Source: an uncultured Desulfovibrio sp. (GTDB taxonomy: Bacteria > Desulfobacterota > Desulfovibrionia > Desulfovibrionales > Desulfovibrionaceae). From it: a stretch of DNA of 35,502 nt. Position numbers and translations under genes: made by a program. Under the pieces are notes generated by a model that made no database searches, was not told the origin of the DNA, and saw only the letters and a program-made list of their open reading frames with translations. The DNA lies in assembly GCF_910584445.1 (NCBI RefSeq), contig NZ_CAJUBO010000001.1, positions 1 to 35,502 of the forward strand, in the 5' to 3' direction. Positions 8,967 through 17,499 of this stretch are shown one piece after another; within the stretch, counting starts at the first letter, position 1; each line of letters starts with the position of its first letter.

Positions 8967-10145
8967 TCATTTTCTGCAGGCCAGCAGCATGGTGTGGGGA
9001 AAAAGGCGGTGGTAGAGCGTCAGGAGCGGCCTGAATGTGCTGATTCCCCTGTATTGGTCAAGGTGTACTTCAGAAAAATGTTTTGCCGTCAGCGTGCGCA
9101 TTTCGCTGTTGGATGTATAACAGGTGGCGGTATCCACAAAGTTCCAGGCATGTAAAGCGCGCTCCCGCGCTGTTTCTCCCGGGATCTTTGTCGTGCGCGC
9201 AAGCAGAAAATACAGATAGTAATATGGCTTGAAGTGCAGACGATGCCCCAGGGGGACATGCACATGGCGTTCCATGAAACAGTTTTTGGGCGGATAGATG
9301 TGGAGCGCGATGCCGCCGGGCTTCAAGATCCTGGTCATCTCGGCAAACGCCAGGTCCAGGTCGAAGACATGTTCCAGCGTCTGCTGCGAGAACACCACAT
9401 CGAAACTCTGGTCCGGAAAGGGAAGACGCCATTTTTCGGACTTGAGCTGATAGTTGCTTATCCCGGCATGTTCGCCGGTATTGTCTATGTAAAGCGTGCC
9501 GTCACGGAAAAAATCGTTGTATGCCGCATAGTCTGGAGAAATCCGCGAAACGAGGTCATAGCCCCAGGCGTCAATGCCATGCGCGCGGAGGGCCGCCACC
9601 ATGTGCCCGTCGCCGCAGCCGAAATCAAGAAATCTGGGGGCGCGGGCAAAGCGGAATCCGCTTCGTGCGCAGGCCTCGAAACAGTTGTTCACCCGGCCTC
9701 TGTACCTGGCGATGGACGGCTGGCATGCGGCTATCGGATAAGGAAGCCCTGCGTGGCCTTTCTCCCGCGCGATCACCTGATGCAGGAGCGGGCTGCGGCG
9801 GTCGCCAAGCCGCATGCTGCTCAGGCGATAGCGGAGAGGATCGAAGGTCGCGTTCGGTTTCAGGCCGTAGTACATGCCCCTGCGCAGATAATGCTCCAGG
9901 GGATCGACGAGTACCGGACCCCTGACGTAGGTGTCGATATAGAAGTCGCGGTCAAAGCCACCCGGACACGAGAGTTTTGTTTTCAGCCAGGGGAGATACA
10001 CGTTGCGGCACAGCCGCGCGTGCCGCCATGTCCAGCGCCAGCCCTTTTGCCGGGCCAGCGGCAGCCAGAAATGCATATCCTGCCTGAAAAGGCGCATGCG
10101 CATACGCCAGCGGGCGAGCGTTTTCTGCATGTTTTTCCAGTTCAT
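8967..10145 (-). CDS. SAM-dependent methyltransferase with N-terminal PLEHY segment
   Basis: This protein has 392 residues. The class I methyltransferase core begins at FLDFGCGDG (about residues 172-180), and the region FPDQSFDVVFSQQTLEHV followed by ILKPGGIALHIYPP is typical of methyltransf_11/23 members. Before it, residues 64-107 carry FDRDFYIDTYVRGPVLVDPL with EHYLRRG...LKPNATFD, a segment also found near the C-terminus of the next gene upstream (10220-11908) and in many large glycan-synthesis proteins. It may act as a docking or glycan-binding module. The start has only a weak ribosome site (GGGACGATC before ATG), and the gap to the upstream gene is 74 bases. A sugar or lipid-linked glycan O-methylation is likely, but the acceptor is unknown. 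Confidence 0.75.
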   Translation of the reverse strand: MNWKNMQKTLARWRMRMRLFRQDMHFWLPLARQKGWRWTWRHARLCRNVYLPWLKTKLSCPGGFDRDFYIDTYVRGPVLVDPLEHYLRRGMYYGLKPNATFDPLRYRLSSMRLGDRRSPLLHQVIAREKGHAGLPYPIAACQPSIARYRGRVNNCFEACARSGFRFARAPRFLDFGCGDGHMVAALRAHGIDAWGYDLVSRISPDYAAYNDFFRDGTLYIDNTGEHAGISNYQLKSEKWRLPFPDQSFDVVFSQQTLEHVFDLDLAFAEMTRILKPGGIALHIYPPKNCFMERHVHVPLGHRLHFKPYYYLYFLLARTTKIPGETARERALHAWNFVDTATCYTSNSEMRTLTAKHFSEVHLDQYRGISTFRPLLTLYHRLFPHTMLLACRK

Positions 10146-10219
10146 GATCGTCCCATATCATCGCTGACAGCGCATGGCTTCAGCGGTGGATTTCTGTCCC
10201 CGGGCATGCACCCACGTAT

Positions 10220-11908
10220 TCAATGCGCCGTTCTCGGGGCGGCATGCTCCGGAAGCCTGCCCGTCATGAGGGCGTGCAGGAGAGGATTGGTCGGATCGGC
10301 GAGGCCCAGATGGGCGCGCCGGTAGGCTGCGGAATCGAACCATGCGTTGGGTCGGTAGCCCCTGGCGGCGCCAAAGCGCACATAATGCTCCAGCGGATCC
10401 ATGATTTCCGGGCCGCGCACATAGGTCTTGCGATACCAGACCCAGTCAAAAAGCCCGGAATTGAACAGCGCCTCAACCGTGGGCTGGACGCACGGCTCGG
10501 GCAGGGCCAGCCGGGGCAGCGGCCGGCGCGCGCGCACATTTGCACCCTTGCGCGCAAATACATAGACGCAGCGCGGCACACCTCCGCGCAGCGACGGCAT
10601 GGATGCCACAACTTCCATGCCGGCCGCCGCCGCGCTTTTTTCGACTTCGCGTCGGTCAATGCGCGGGCTGCGGTACTCGGAGGGCTTGGTCCTTTCCTGT
10701 TCGGGCAGATGCCACTGGGGAGAGTACCAGGCATTGCAGGGATGCCCGTTGAAAGAGGCATCCACCTGATCGAGCAGCACGCAGCCGTCGGGCCTGAGAC
10801 GCCGGGCGCACGCCTGCAGAAAGTCGGCCAGTACAAAGTCCTGATGGTAGATGACGCAGTTGACGGCAAAAATCAGCGCCTGTCCGCTCGGGATATGTTC
10901 GGGCCGGAAAAGCGAGGCGTTCAGCAGCTGCCAGTCCGCGTCCAGCGAGGCCGCCATGCCTGACGCTACCTGCAGAGCCTTGTCATCCACGTCGCTGCCG
11001 CCCAGCGCGCGATAGCCGCGGGTCGTGAGCCACACAAGGTTGTTGCCGCTGCCGCAGCCCACTTCGAAGATGGGCGCGTCATGCTCCAAATGGGCATATA
11101 TCCAGCCCATCGCCAGTTGGAGTTCATGGCGTTCCAGGCGGTTTTCTGCCGTGCTGATGAACCAGGACTGCGCCTTGTGTTCCTGCACCAGGTGTTTGAG
11201 CAGACGGATGTCGCCTTCATAGTCGAACGAGGGCATGGCAAGCGGCGTATCCGGGGCGATCCGGACGCCGGAGGAGAGTGCCGCATCCAGCCCGTCAAGG
11301 CTCAGGTCACAGGTGTCAAATTCGCTTTCAGGGTAAAAGCGGTGATGGTGGTAGCGATACCAGATGCCAGGCTCCAGAGTCAGCCATGCCAGCTGTTCTT
11401 CGAGATGGATGCCCTCATCACCCAGGACCCGCAGGCCGAGCATATTGGCGGCCCGGCGTGTTTCAGCGTTGATTTTGTTGAATGGCGGCACGAAAAAGCG
11501 GATATCCTTGCGGGGAAACAGCTTCTGGAGCAGGAGCAGCCCTTCGCGCATTTCAGCCAGCTGTTCGTCAAAGTCCATTGCGCCATAGTTTGTATGGTAC
11601 AGGCCGTGAAGCGCGATGTCGTCAGGTGTTTCGGCAAGATACCGCACCAGGGCCTGGTTCTGCTCCAGGCGGTATGGCGCGGACAGCGTGCGGATGTCCT
11701 CATTGGAGAGCAGGGACAGCGTGGGCCGGTCCGGATACACGCAATAGCAGCCGCGGTATCGGTTTGCATAGTTGCAGAGACCGCGCAGTGTGACCGCGTG
11801 GAGCTGACGATAGCCATGCCGGTGAAAGATGTCGCAAAACTGGGGGAAACGGGTCATATCCGTGTCGAAGGACACGTCATCATTACGGAACAGCGGTGTG
11901 GCAGTCAT
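10220..11908 (-). CDS. Three-domain fusion: polysaccharide-deacetylase-like, methyltransferase and PLEHY segment
   Basis: The product has 562 residues. The N-terminal ~230 residues resemble the polysaccharide deacetylase / DUF2334 fold: FRNDD at 7-11 fits the catalytic and metal Asp pair, ALHGLYH at 99-105 fits the metal His motif, and FFVPPFNKIN at 138-147 fits the barrel arginine/proline segment. Residues ~280-440 form a class I SAM methyltransferase (IFEVGCGSGNN, then GGSDVDDKAL). The C-terminus (about 495-545) carries TYVRGPEIMDPLEHYVRFG, matching the segment in the downstream methyltransferase. The protein is probably cytoplasmic, since no signal peptide is visible. It may deacetylate and methylate the same sugar intermediate; this is inference from the fusion. 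Confidence 0.7.
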   Translation of the reverse strand: MTATPLFRNDDVSFDTDMTRFPQFCDIFHRHGYRQLHAVTLRGLCNYANRYRGCYCVYPDRPTLSLLSNEDIRTLSAPYRLEQNQALVRYLAETPDDIALHGLYHTNYGAMDFDEQLAEMREGLLLLQKLFPRKDIRFFVPPFNKINAETRRAANMLGLRVLGDEGIHLEEQLAWLTLEPGIWYRYHHHRFYPESEFDTCDLSLDGLDAALSSGVRIAPDTPLAMPSFDYEGDIRLLKHLVQEHKAQSWFISTAENRLERHELQLAMGWIYAHLEHDAPIFEVGCGSGNNLVWLTTRGYRALGGSDVDDKALQVASGMAASLDADWQLLNASLFRPEHIPSGQALIFAVNCVIYHQDFVLADFLQACARRLRPDGCVLLDQVDASFNGHPCNAWYSPQWHLPEQERTKPSEYRSPRIDRREVEKSAAAAGMEVVASMPSLRGGVPRCVYVFARKGANVRARRPLPRLALPEPCVQPTVEALFNSGLFDWVWYRKTYVRGPEIMDPLEHYVRFGAARGYRPNAWFDSAAYRRAHLGLADPTNPLLHALMTGRLPEHAAPRTAH

Positions 11909-11933
11909 GTATTTTCTCTTTTCCGGGCATCAG

Positions 11934-13226
11934 TCAGTTTTTCAGTTGGTCGCGCTTGCCGCGCAGAGAGCGCCATAGCCATGTGGCGCGCTCCTTCCAC
12001 CATTCATAACTGTAGGGCATGGGATCGCCGAAATTGCGGTACAGCCATTCGCGCCGTGCGGCAGAGGAGAGGCGCGCCATGCTGGCAAAAGGCTCATGCG
12101 TGAAGCCGTCCATGACTGTGCGCCCCTTATGGCTGGTCAGCTCATAAAAAAGGCGTTCCCACTGGTCAAAGATCTGTTGCCGATCATAGAGGGATGAGCA
12201 CAGCTCGCGGGATTTTTGCCCCATACTCTGCCGCAGCTGGACGGAGGCCATGAGCGGGCGCAGGGCTTCGGCCACGCCTGCCGGGGAGGCATCCGCCGCA
12301 AGCGCGCCGTTTTCGCCCGGACGCACCAGTGAGGTCATGGCCGGGCAGTCGGCAATGCCCACCACGGGCAGACCGGCGGCCATGGCTTCCACTACGGTGT
12401 TGGGAAAGCCCTCGACCCGGGTGGGCAGACAGTAGATGCTGGCGCGGGCATAATCCTCGGCCACATCCTCGCGGGATGCGCGGATCTCCACGCGGTCGGC
12501 CATGCCCAGCCTGCGCGCCAGGCGTTCGAGCGTCGTATTTTCAGGGCCATGCCCGATCAGCTGGAGCGTCCACTGGGGGAAGCGCGGCGCAAGAAGCGCA
12601 AAAGCGCGCAGGAGCACATCAGCGCGTTTTCCCCTGATGAAGCGCCCCAGGAAGAGGATCGAAGGCCTGCCCTCCGTAGTCGCGGTGTCGGCGGCGCGCG
12701 CATGGAGGGGAGCGGCATTGGGGATGACGCGCACCTTTGATCGCCACTCTTCCGGAACTGTGGGCACATGGGCGTCCAGGAGTTCGTGGATGGCGTCGGC
12801 GCTGGCAAGCACGGCATGCCTGCCCGGACGGTTCCAGGAAACCGCCTCGGTAAAGCGCGGGTCGGAGCGTTCGGAACAGACGAAGGGAATGCCTGTTCCC
12901 AGACAACAGAGCGCCCAGAGCAGATGCGTCGCTTCCGACTGCAGGGAGAGGAACACATCGGTGTTTCTGTCGGCGAGCAGGGTCCTCACATCCGCAATGG
13001 CCTTCTGGCTGCCCCGGAAGAAGTCGGCGGGCAGGATGATGTGGGCCACGCGCGGGTCCAGCGCAAAAGGCGGGAGGCGGTGATGATCGTAGCAGAGAAT
13101 AAAGACCGAGTGCCCGCGCGCGAGCATTTCATGGGCCAGATCAATGGCGACCCTTTCGGTTCCGCCCTTGCCCACGCACAGACTGGAGGCGCCGATGGCA
13201 ATGGTGAGCCTTTTGTCTACAGCCAT
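11934..13226 (-). CDS. Family 4 glycosyltransferase (first of a paralogous pair)
   Basis: This GT-B protein has 430 residues. KGGTERVAIDLAHEM near the N-terminus is the glycine-rich acceptor loop. ILFLGRFIRGKRADVLLRAF opens the donor-binding half, and RVEGFPNTVVEAMAAGLPVV contains the E-x7-E motif of retaining GT4 enzymes. ATG 13226 is chosen since MAVDKRLTIAIG starts directly before the first Rossmann strand; it overlaps the upstream gene by 10 bases. The C-terminal tail after GRTVMDGF (THEPFASMARLSSAARREWL) is nearly repeated in the neighbouring GT4, which points to tandem duplication. The sugar donor is not predictable from the sequence. Confidence 0.88.
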   Translation of the reverse strand: MAVDKRLTIAIGASSLCVGKGGTERVAIDLAHEMLARGHSVFILCYDHHRLPPFALDPRVAHIILPADFFRGSQKAIADVRTLLADRNTDVFLSLQSEATHLLWALCCLGTGIPFVCSERSDPRFTEAVSWNRPGRHAVLASADAIHELLDAHVPTVPEEWRSKVRVIPNAAPLHARAADTATTEGRPSILFLGRFIRGKRADVLLRAFALLAPRFPQWTLQLIGHGPENTTLERLARRLGMADRVEIRASREDVAEDYARASIYCLPTRVEGFPNTVVEAMAAGLPVVGIADCPAMTSLVRPGENGALAADASPAGVAEALRPLMASVQLRQSMGQKSRELCSSLYDRQQIFDQWERLFYELTSHKGRTVMDGFTHEPFASMARLSSAARREWLYRNFGDPMPYSYEWWKERATWLWRSLRGKRDQLKN

Positions 13227-14593
13227 TGCCGCACCCGCAACTTTGCGAGACGCCATGTTTCGCGGATCCTGCCTGCCACGCTGTCGCAGAGCGGTTCGCC
13301 GAAATCGCGCAAAGCCCATTCCTGACGTGCGCGTGATGCCATGCGCGCCATGCTGGCAAAGGGTTCGTGGGCAAAACCGTCCATGACGGTGGCGCCCTTT
13401 CTGGCCGCGGCTTCGCGCAGCAGCTCCTCCCAGGCGTCATAGACCGCGCTTTCGCAGAAGCGGGCCGCGTCAAGCCGCGCGTTGCGCCCAAGGGCGCGGC
13501 GCAGGTCCGCATCGGCCATGAGGCGCTCCAGTTGCCGCGCCAGGCTGACCGCGTCCATTGTCTGCGCCAGCAGGCCGTTGTGTTCGTGGCGGATGAGGTC
13601 GGGCACGCCCGGGCAGCCGGCAAAGGCCGCACAGGGCAGGCCGCTGGCCTGGGCCTCCAGCAGCGCAAAGGGCATGCCTTCAAGACGGGAAGAAAAGCAG
13701 AAGGCCTGCGCCGAGGCAAGGGTCGGCCACACATCCCCAAGTTCCCCCAGAAAGCGGATGCGCCCGGCAAGGCCGCGGGTCCGTTCAAGCTGGCGCGCGT
13801 GGGCCTTGACCAGGGCCGCGTCCTGGCCGTCGCCGGCGATGTGCATGTCCCAGTCGGGAAAGCGCTCTGCCACCAGGGCAAAGGCGTCCAGCGCAAGGCG
13901 GCACTGCTTCAGCTTCTCGTGCAGCCGCCCCAGCCAGAGTAGGGTCTTGCGGGCGCCAGGTTCGCCGTCGGTAGTGGCCGTCCGGTCCGGCAGGGCCACG
14001 GCATTGGGGATGGCGCGGGCGCGCTCGCGCAGGAAATCGGGCAGGCTCTCCAGATACGAGGGCAGGAGCAGGTGGATGGCGTCAGCCCCGCTCATGGCCG
14101 CGAGCCTGCCCTTGCGGTTCCAGAAGGTTTCCTCTATCGCCCGGGGCGATGTCCGTTCGGAATACACATAGGGCACGCCCGAGCCAAGCAGCGTGACCGC
14201 CCAGACAAGCTGGCTGCCGTCCGGCAGCGGGCAGACGCAGACATCCGGGTCCAGCGCGCGGATCTGTTTGCGTACCCGCTGCACCTTCAGGTTTTTGTCT
14301 GAAAACGCATAGGGCACGACGCGAATGCCGGGAGCCAGCGGGTACATTTGCTCCAGGCGTTGCGTGCCCAGAGGCAGCGGACCTCTCCGTCCCGGCGGCA
14401 GGCTCAGGATGTTGAGCGCGTGGCCCAGGCGGTACAGCGGAGAGAGCGGACGTGGCACGGGCCGCTGGCTGATAATGGTCACGCGGTGGCCGCGCCCGGC
14501 CATGTTGTTGGCGAGAAGACTGATGGCCCTGGGGATGCCGCCCCGGCCCGTGTAGTTGTTGACCAACAGGATGTGCAGCGGCCGGGCGCTCAT
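13217..14593 (-). CDS. Family 4 glycosyltransferase (second of a paralogous pair)
   Basis: The product has 458 residues. YTGRGGIPRAISLLANNM is the N-terminal acceptor loop, TLLWLGRLHEKLKQCRLALD opens the nucleotide-sugar half, and RLEGMPFALLEAQASGLPCA carries the E-x7-E motif. ATG 14593 overlaps the stop of the acetyltransferase gene by 4 bases (ATGA), so translation is probably coupled. The tail (GATVMDGFAHEPFASMARMA) matches that of the downstream GT4. Both proteins also share VYSERTSPR/VCSERSDPR-type segments and a WNR.GR..A..GADAIH stretch, so they are clearly paralogues, but divergent enough to have different donors or linkages. Confidence 0.88.
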   Translation of the reverse strand: MSARPLHILLVNNYTGRGGIPRAISLLANNMAGRGHRVTIISQRPVPRPLSPLYRLGHALNILSLPPGRRGPLPLGTQRLEQMYPLAPGIRVVPYAFSDKNLKVQRVRKQIRALDPDVCVCPLPDGSQLVWAVTLLGSGVPYVYSERTSPRAIEETFWNRKGRLAAMSGADAIHLLLPSYLESLPDFLRERARAIPNAVALPDRTATTDGEPGARKTLLWLGRLHEKLKQCRLALDAFALVAERFPDWDMHIAGDGQDAALVKAHARQLERTRGLAGRIRFLGELGDVWPTLASAQAFCFSSRLEGMPFALLEAQASGLPCAAFAGCPGVPDLIRHEHNGLLAQTMDAVSLARQLERLMADADLRRALGRNARLDAARFCESAVYDAWEELLREAAARKGATVMDGFAHEPFASMARMASRARQEWALRDFGEPLCDSVAGRIRETWRLAKLRVRQWL

Positions 14594-15273
14594 TCCGTCT
14601 CCTCCGTGGCGTCCGGCCCGTGCTCCATCTCGCCGATTTTGAGCGCCGGGCTGCCGGAAAGCCGCGCATGATCGCCGCAGCTCCTGTACAGGGTGCTGCC
14701 CGGGGCCAGGGAATTGCCGTTGCCCATGCGCGCGCCCTCCAGCACCACGGCGTGCGGCCCGAGGTGGTTCATGTCGCCCAGGCTCGCGCCGCCGAGGACG
14801 ATGGCATAGGGCGCGAGGAAGTTGAAATCGCCCATGCGCGCGTCGTGCGAGAGATTGGCCGCGCCGTTGATGTAGTTGCCGTTGCCGATGACGGCGTTGG
14901 CATAGACGGTGCAACCGCGCTGGAAGACATTGCCCTCGCCCATGACCGCCGAGGGGCAGATGGCCGTCCAGGGATGGATGAGGTTCATGAGCCGGGCGCC
15001 GCGTTCCTTGAGATGCAGAAAAATGGCGCGGCGAAGATACGGCGCGCCCACTCCGAGAACATACAGTTCGTCCGGCGCGACCGCATGGTCCTCCAACGGG
15101 CCGAGAAAGTGGCCGGCCAGTTCCTTGAGGTCGCCGGCATAGCCCTGCCAGCTCAGGAAGCCGCCAAATTCGTAGTAGCCGGCCAGACCTGGCGAGGCCT
15201 GCTCAAGATCGCGCAAGATCCAGTAGCATTCGCGCGCGGCCCCGGAATTGCCGGCGATCAGCACCCGTGGCAT
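14590..15273 (-). CDS. NeuD/PglD-type hexapeptide-repeat acyltransferase
   Basis: The product has 227 residues. The N-terminal part (RVLIAGNSGAARECYWIL) is the Rossmann-like nucleotide-sugar domain of the NeuD/PglD family. The C-terminal half is a left-handed beta helix made of hexapeptide repeats (for example AVMGEGNVFQRGCTVYANAV, then IGNGNYINGAANLSHDARMG). A catalytic His is plausible in NLSHDA. ATG 15273 follows the upstream stop by one base; upstream in-frame starts lack support. These enzymes transfer acetyl or other acyl groups to amino sugars. With a ketoacyl synthase, an ACP and a reductase directly upstream, a non-acetyl acyl donor carried on ACP is worth considering. Confidence 0.85.
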   Translation of the reverse strand: MPRVLIAGNSGAARECYWILRDLEQASPGLAGYYEFGGFLSWQGYAGDLKELAGHFLGPLEDHAVAPDELYVLGVGAPYLRRAIFLHLKERGARLMNLIHPWTAICPSAVMGEGNVFQRGCTVYANAVIGNGNYINGAANLSHDARMGDFNFLAPYAIVLGGASLGDMNHLGPHAVVLEGARMGNGNSLAPGSTLYRSCGDHARLSGSPALKIGEMEHGPDATEETE

Positions 15274-15274
15274 G

Positions 15275-16021
15275 TCAGTAGCGCCCCCCTGCCAGCACAA
15301 AGTTCTGGCCCGTTATCCAGCGCGCCTGTTCGGAGAGCAGGAACGCGGCCATGGCGGCCACATCCCCGGGCCTGCCGAAGCCCAGCGGATAGGCGGCGAG
15401 CTGCTCCTCGCGGTAGCCCGGACCCATCATGGACTCGGCAGCCGCCTCCATGGGCGTTTCCACGATGCCGGGCGCGAGGCAATGCACGCGGATGCCGCGC
15501 GGGGCCAGCTCCTGACTGATGCTCTTGGCCGCGCAGGCCAGGGCGGCCTTGGCCGCGCCATAGAGCAGATGCCCCTTTTCCGGGAACACCGCCGAGGCGG
15601 AACTCAGAAAGCACATGGACCCGCCGCGCAGGGACGCGCGCCGGTCCGCGAAGCCCTTTGCCAGCAGGAGCGGCACATGGAAGTTGAGGTCGAAATAGGC
15701 GCGCGCCGTGTCCAGCTCATACAGCTGGATGGTGTCCATGATGCCGGTCCCGGCCGCGTGCGCCAGGCCGAAGAGTTTGCCGTGTTCGGCCGCAAGCCCC
15801 CTGAGCCACGCCGGGATGCCCTCCATGTCCTGACTGAAATCGCGCTCAAGGCTGATCCAGCGTTCGGGCGCGGCCGCCTGCCCCCGCGCCTCGGCCAGCC
15901 GCCCGGCATCGCGCCCGCAGGCCAGTACCGTCGCTCCCCGGGCCACGCACTCCAGAGCGATGGCGCGGCCGATGCCCGAGCTTGCGCCCGTGACGAGGAT
16001 GCGCTGTTCAGGCGAGAACAT
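15275..16021 (-). CDS. Short-chain dehydrogenase/reductase, FabG-like
   Basis: This 248-residue protein has the classical SDR features: TGASSGIG at 11-18 for NAD(P) binding, a Ser near 141 in FLSSASAVF, and the catalytic YGAAK (Tyr154, Lys158). LAPGIVETPM and the end GRPGDVAAMAAFLLSEQARW are typical of the FabG-like branch. It starts by overlapping the ACP stop by one base (TGATG). Its position beside an ACP and a ketoacyl-ACP synthase III suggests it reduces a 3-ketoacyl-ACP to the 3-hydroxyacyl form, providing a hydroxyacyl group for glycan acylation. It could also be a sugar-nucleotide reductase. Confidence 0.85.
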   Translation of the reverse strand: MFSPEQRILVTGASSGIGRAIALECVARGATVLACGRDAGRLAEARGQAAAPERWISLERDFSQDMEGIPAWLRGLAAEHGKLFGLAHAAGTGIMDTIQLYELDTARAYFDLNFHVPLLLAKGFADRRASLRGGSMCFLSSASAVFPEKGHLLYGAAKAALACAAKSISQELAPRGIRVHCLAPGIVETPMEAAAESMMGPGYREEQLAAYPLGFGRPGDVAAMAAFLLSEQARWITGQNFVLAGGRY

Positions 16022-16266
16022 CAGGCGATGGCTCCGTTGCTCAGGCCGATGATATCCGCTGGCGTGGCGCAGGCCTTGATGGCGTCAAAGGTGAGCCTGA
16101 TGCCGAACTGCCTGTCGAAAAAGGCAATGAGGATCATGAAGGCCAGAGAGTCCCATTCCTCCATGTCCCAGAGTGCCGTGTCCTCGGCAAGGGCGCTCTC
16201 GGTCTGGAGCATTTCCTGCAACTGGGCGAGAAAATCCGTCGTGGTCATGCGGGGATTAGTGGTCAT
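16021..16266 (-). CDS. Acyl carrier protein
   Basis: This small acidic protein has 81 residues and a clear phosphopantetheine site in WDSLAFM (Ser40), followed by the usual helix and IRLTFDAIKACATPADI. It overlaps the end of the ketoacyl synthase gene by 11 bases; ATG 16266 has GAGGAGAG at about 10 bases, while the alternative ATG 16248 has none. It is a specialised carrier, too divergent to be the fatty acid AcpP, and would hold the acyl chain between the KAS III, the SDR and an acyltransferase. The small gene is fully contained in the operon and has no own promoter. Confidence 0.85.
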   Translation of the reverse strand: MTTNPRMTTTDFLAQLQEMLQTESALAEDTALWDMEEWDSLAFMILIAFFDRQFGIRLTFDAIKACATPADIIGLSNGAIA

Positions 16267-17419
16267 GGCGGGAAATCTCTCCTCGGATGATTTTTTGCCA
16301 GCGGGCAATGCGTTCCGCGCGCGTGGGCCGGCCCGGGTCCGGGGCGAAATCAAGAGTGGGAGCGCAGTTCCAGCGCTCAATGTCGCAAAGGCATGAACCC
16401 CAGGCCAGGCCGATGCCGTAGCCGCACATGAGCACCCGTCCGGGCGAGGTCTCAGTACCCGCGGCATCGCACAGGCAGGCCGGAATGGAGGCCGCCGCCA
16501 GGTTGCCGTAGCGCGAAAACGAGGCCGCCGGGGCCTTTTCCGGCGGGAAGCCGGCCTTGTCGGCCACGGTGCGCACGATCTGCCCGTTGGCCTGATGCAG
16601 GGCCAGAAGGTCAATGTCGTCCGGCCCAAGCCCGGCGTGGTGCAGGGCCGCCGCCAGATGCGCCGGGACCACGTCCATGGTGAAGTTGAACACCGCGCCG
16701 CCGTCCATCCAGGCGTCGCTGAGTTGCCAGGGATTGCCCAGGGGGTCGAGGATGTCCTCGGCCAGCACGGCATTGGCCGCCGGGTCGCGCAACAGCGGGA
16801 TGCGCGCCTGCGCCCCGGGCGTGATGATGGTCTCGAACTGGCTGCCGTCAGTGCCAAAACCGAACTGCATGGGCGGCGCCGCCTCGTCGCGCGCCAGCAG
16901 CGTGGCGCTGCCGCCGTCGCCGAACACCGGAGCCATGACGCGGTTGCGCGGGTCCCGGCCGGCGGCGTGCGCGTCGCCCACGAGCAGCAGCGCATGCCGC
17001 GCCGCGCCGGCGGCCACCAGTGAGGCGGCGATCCACAGGCCATAGATGTAGCCGGTGCAGCCCTGGTTGACATCAAAGGTGGCGCATGTGGTGGGCAGGC
17101 CGAGCCGGTGCTGCAATTCGCAGGCCGTGGCTGGCTGGTTCCAGTCCGGACTCTGGGAGACGAAGACGAGCGCGTCGATGGTGGGAACGGCGGCGGGCAA
17201 GGCGGCCAGCAGGTCCGTGGCGGCATGGGCGCAGAGGTCGGAGGCCGTCACGTCCGGGGGGCAGACCCGCCGGCGATCCATGCCCAGCGTGGCGCGCATG
17301 CGCGCCACCTTTTTGAGACTGCCGCCATAAAAGCCGGATTCGTCCTCCAGGCGGATCTCCTCGGTCGGCACGGCCGCGCGCAGCCCGGCCAGACGAACGT
17401 TGTGCACCCTGTGGAACAT
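16256..17419 (-). CDS. 3-oxoacyl-ACP synthase III-like (FabH family), first gene of the glycan operon
   Basis: The product has 387 residues with the complete KAS III triad: Cys121 in NQGCTGYIYG, His275 in LALHQANGQ and Asn306 in SRYGNLAAAS. It is longer than housekeeping FabH (about 320 residues), with ~40 extra residues at the C-terminus that are rich in Arg and Trp. The start at 17419 has a good AGGGGAG site. With the adjacent ACP and SDR it probably makes a short 3-hydroxyacyl group by condensing an acyl-CoA with malonyl-ACP, as seen in other surface-glycan acylation modules. No malonyl transferase is present, so it would draw on the housekeeping pool. Confidence 0.88.
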   Translation of the reverse strand: MFHRVHNVRLAGLRAAVPTEEIRLEDESGFYGGSLKKVARMRATLGMDRRRVCPPDVTASDLCAHAATDLLAALPAAVPTIDALVFVSQSPDWNQPATACELQHRLGLPTTCATFDVNQGCTGYIYGLWIAASLVAAGAARHALLLVGDAHAAGRDPRNRVMAPVFGDGGSATLLARDEAAPPMQFGFGTDGSQFETIITPGAQARIPLLRDPAANAVLAEDILDPLGNPWQLSDAWMDGGAVFNFTMDVVPAHLAAALHHAGLGPDDIDLLALHQANGQIVRTVADKAGFPPEKAPAASFSRYGNLAAASIPACLCDAAGTETSPGRVLMCGYGIGLAWGSCLCDIERWNCAPTLDFAPDPGRPTRAERIARWQKIIRGEISRHDH

Positions 17420-17483
17420 TGCTCCCCCTTCTGCTCACGCCTGCCGCGGGCGTATGTGTCAGCAGCCTGTTCATAACAGCATA

Positions 17484-17499
17484 TGCAAGCCATATGCCA
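17484..17499 (-). promoter_or_regulatory. Sigma-54-like promoter for the glycan operon
   Basis: Read on the minus strand the site is TGGCATATGGCTTGCA, matching the sigma-54 consensus TGGCAC-N5-TTGCW at all but one position, with exactly 10 bases between the GG and GC pairs. Transcription would begin near 17472, about 50 bases before the KAS III start. No activator gene is visible in the window. A chance match is possible, since a match this good is expected by chance a fraction of a time in 35 kb. Confidence 0.5.

Noticed and set aside
16267..17226. Long N-terminal extension in frame with the acyl carrier protein
   Set aside because: It runs in another frame through the ketoacyl synthase gene, has Ser/Pro/Arg-rich shadow composition and no ACP-like motif. 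The real ACP starts at 16266.
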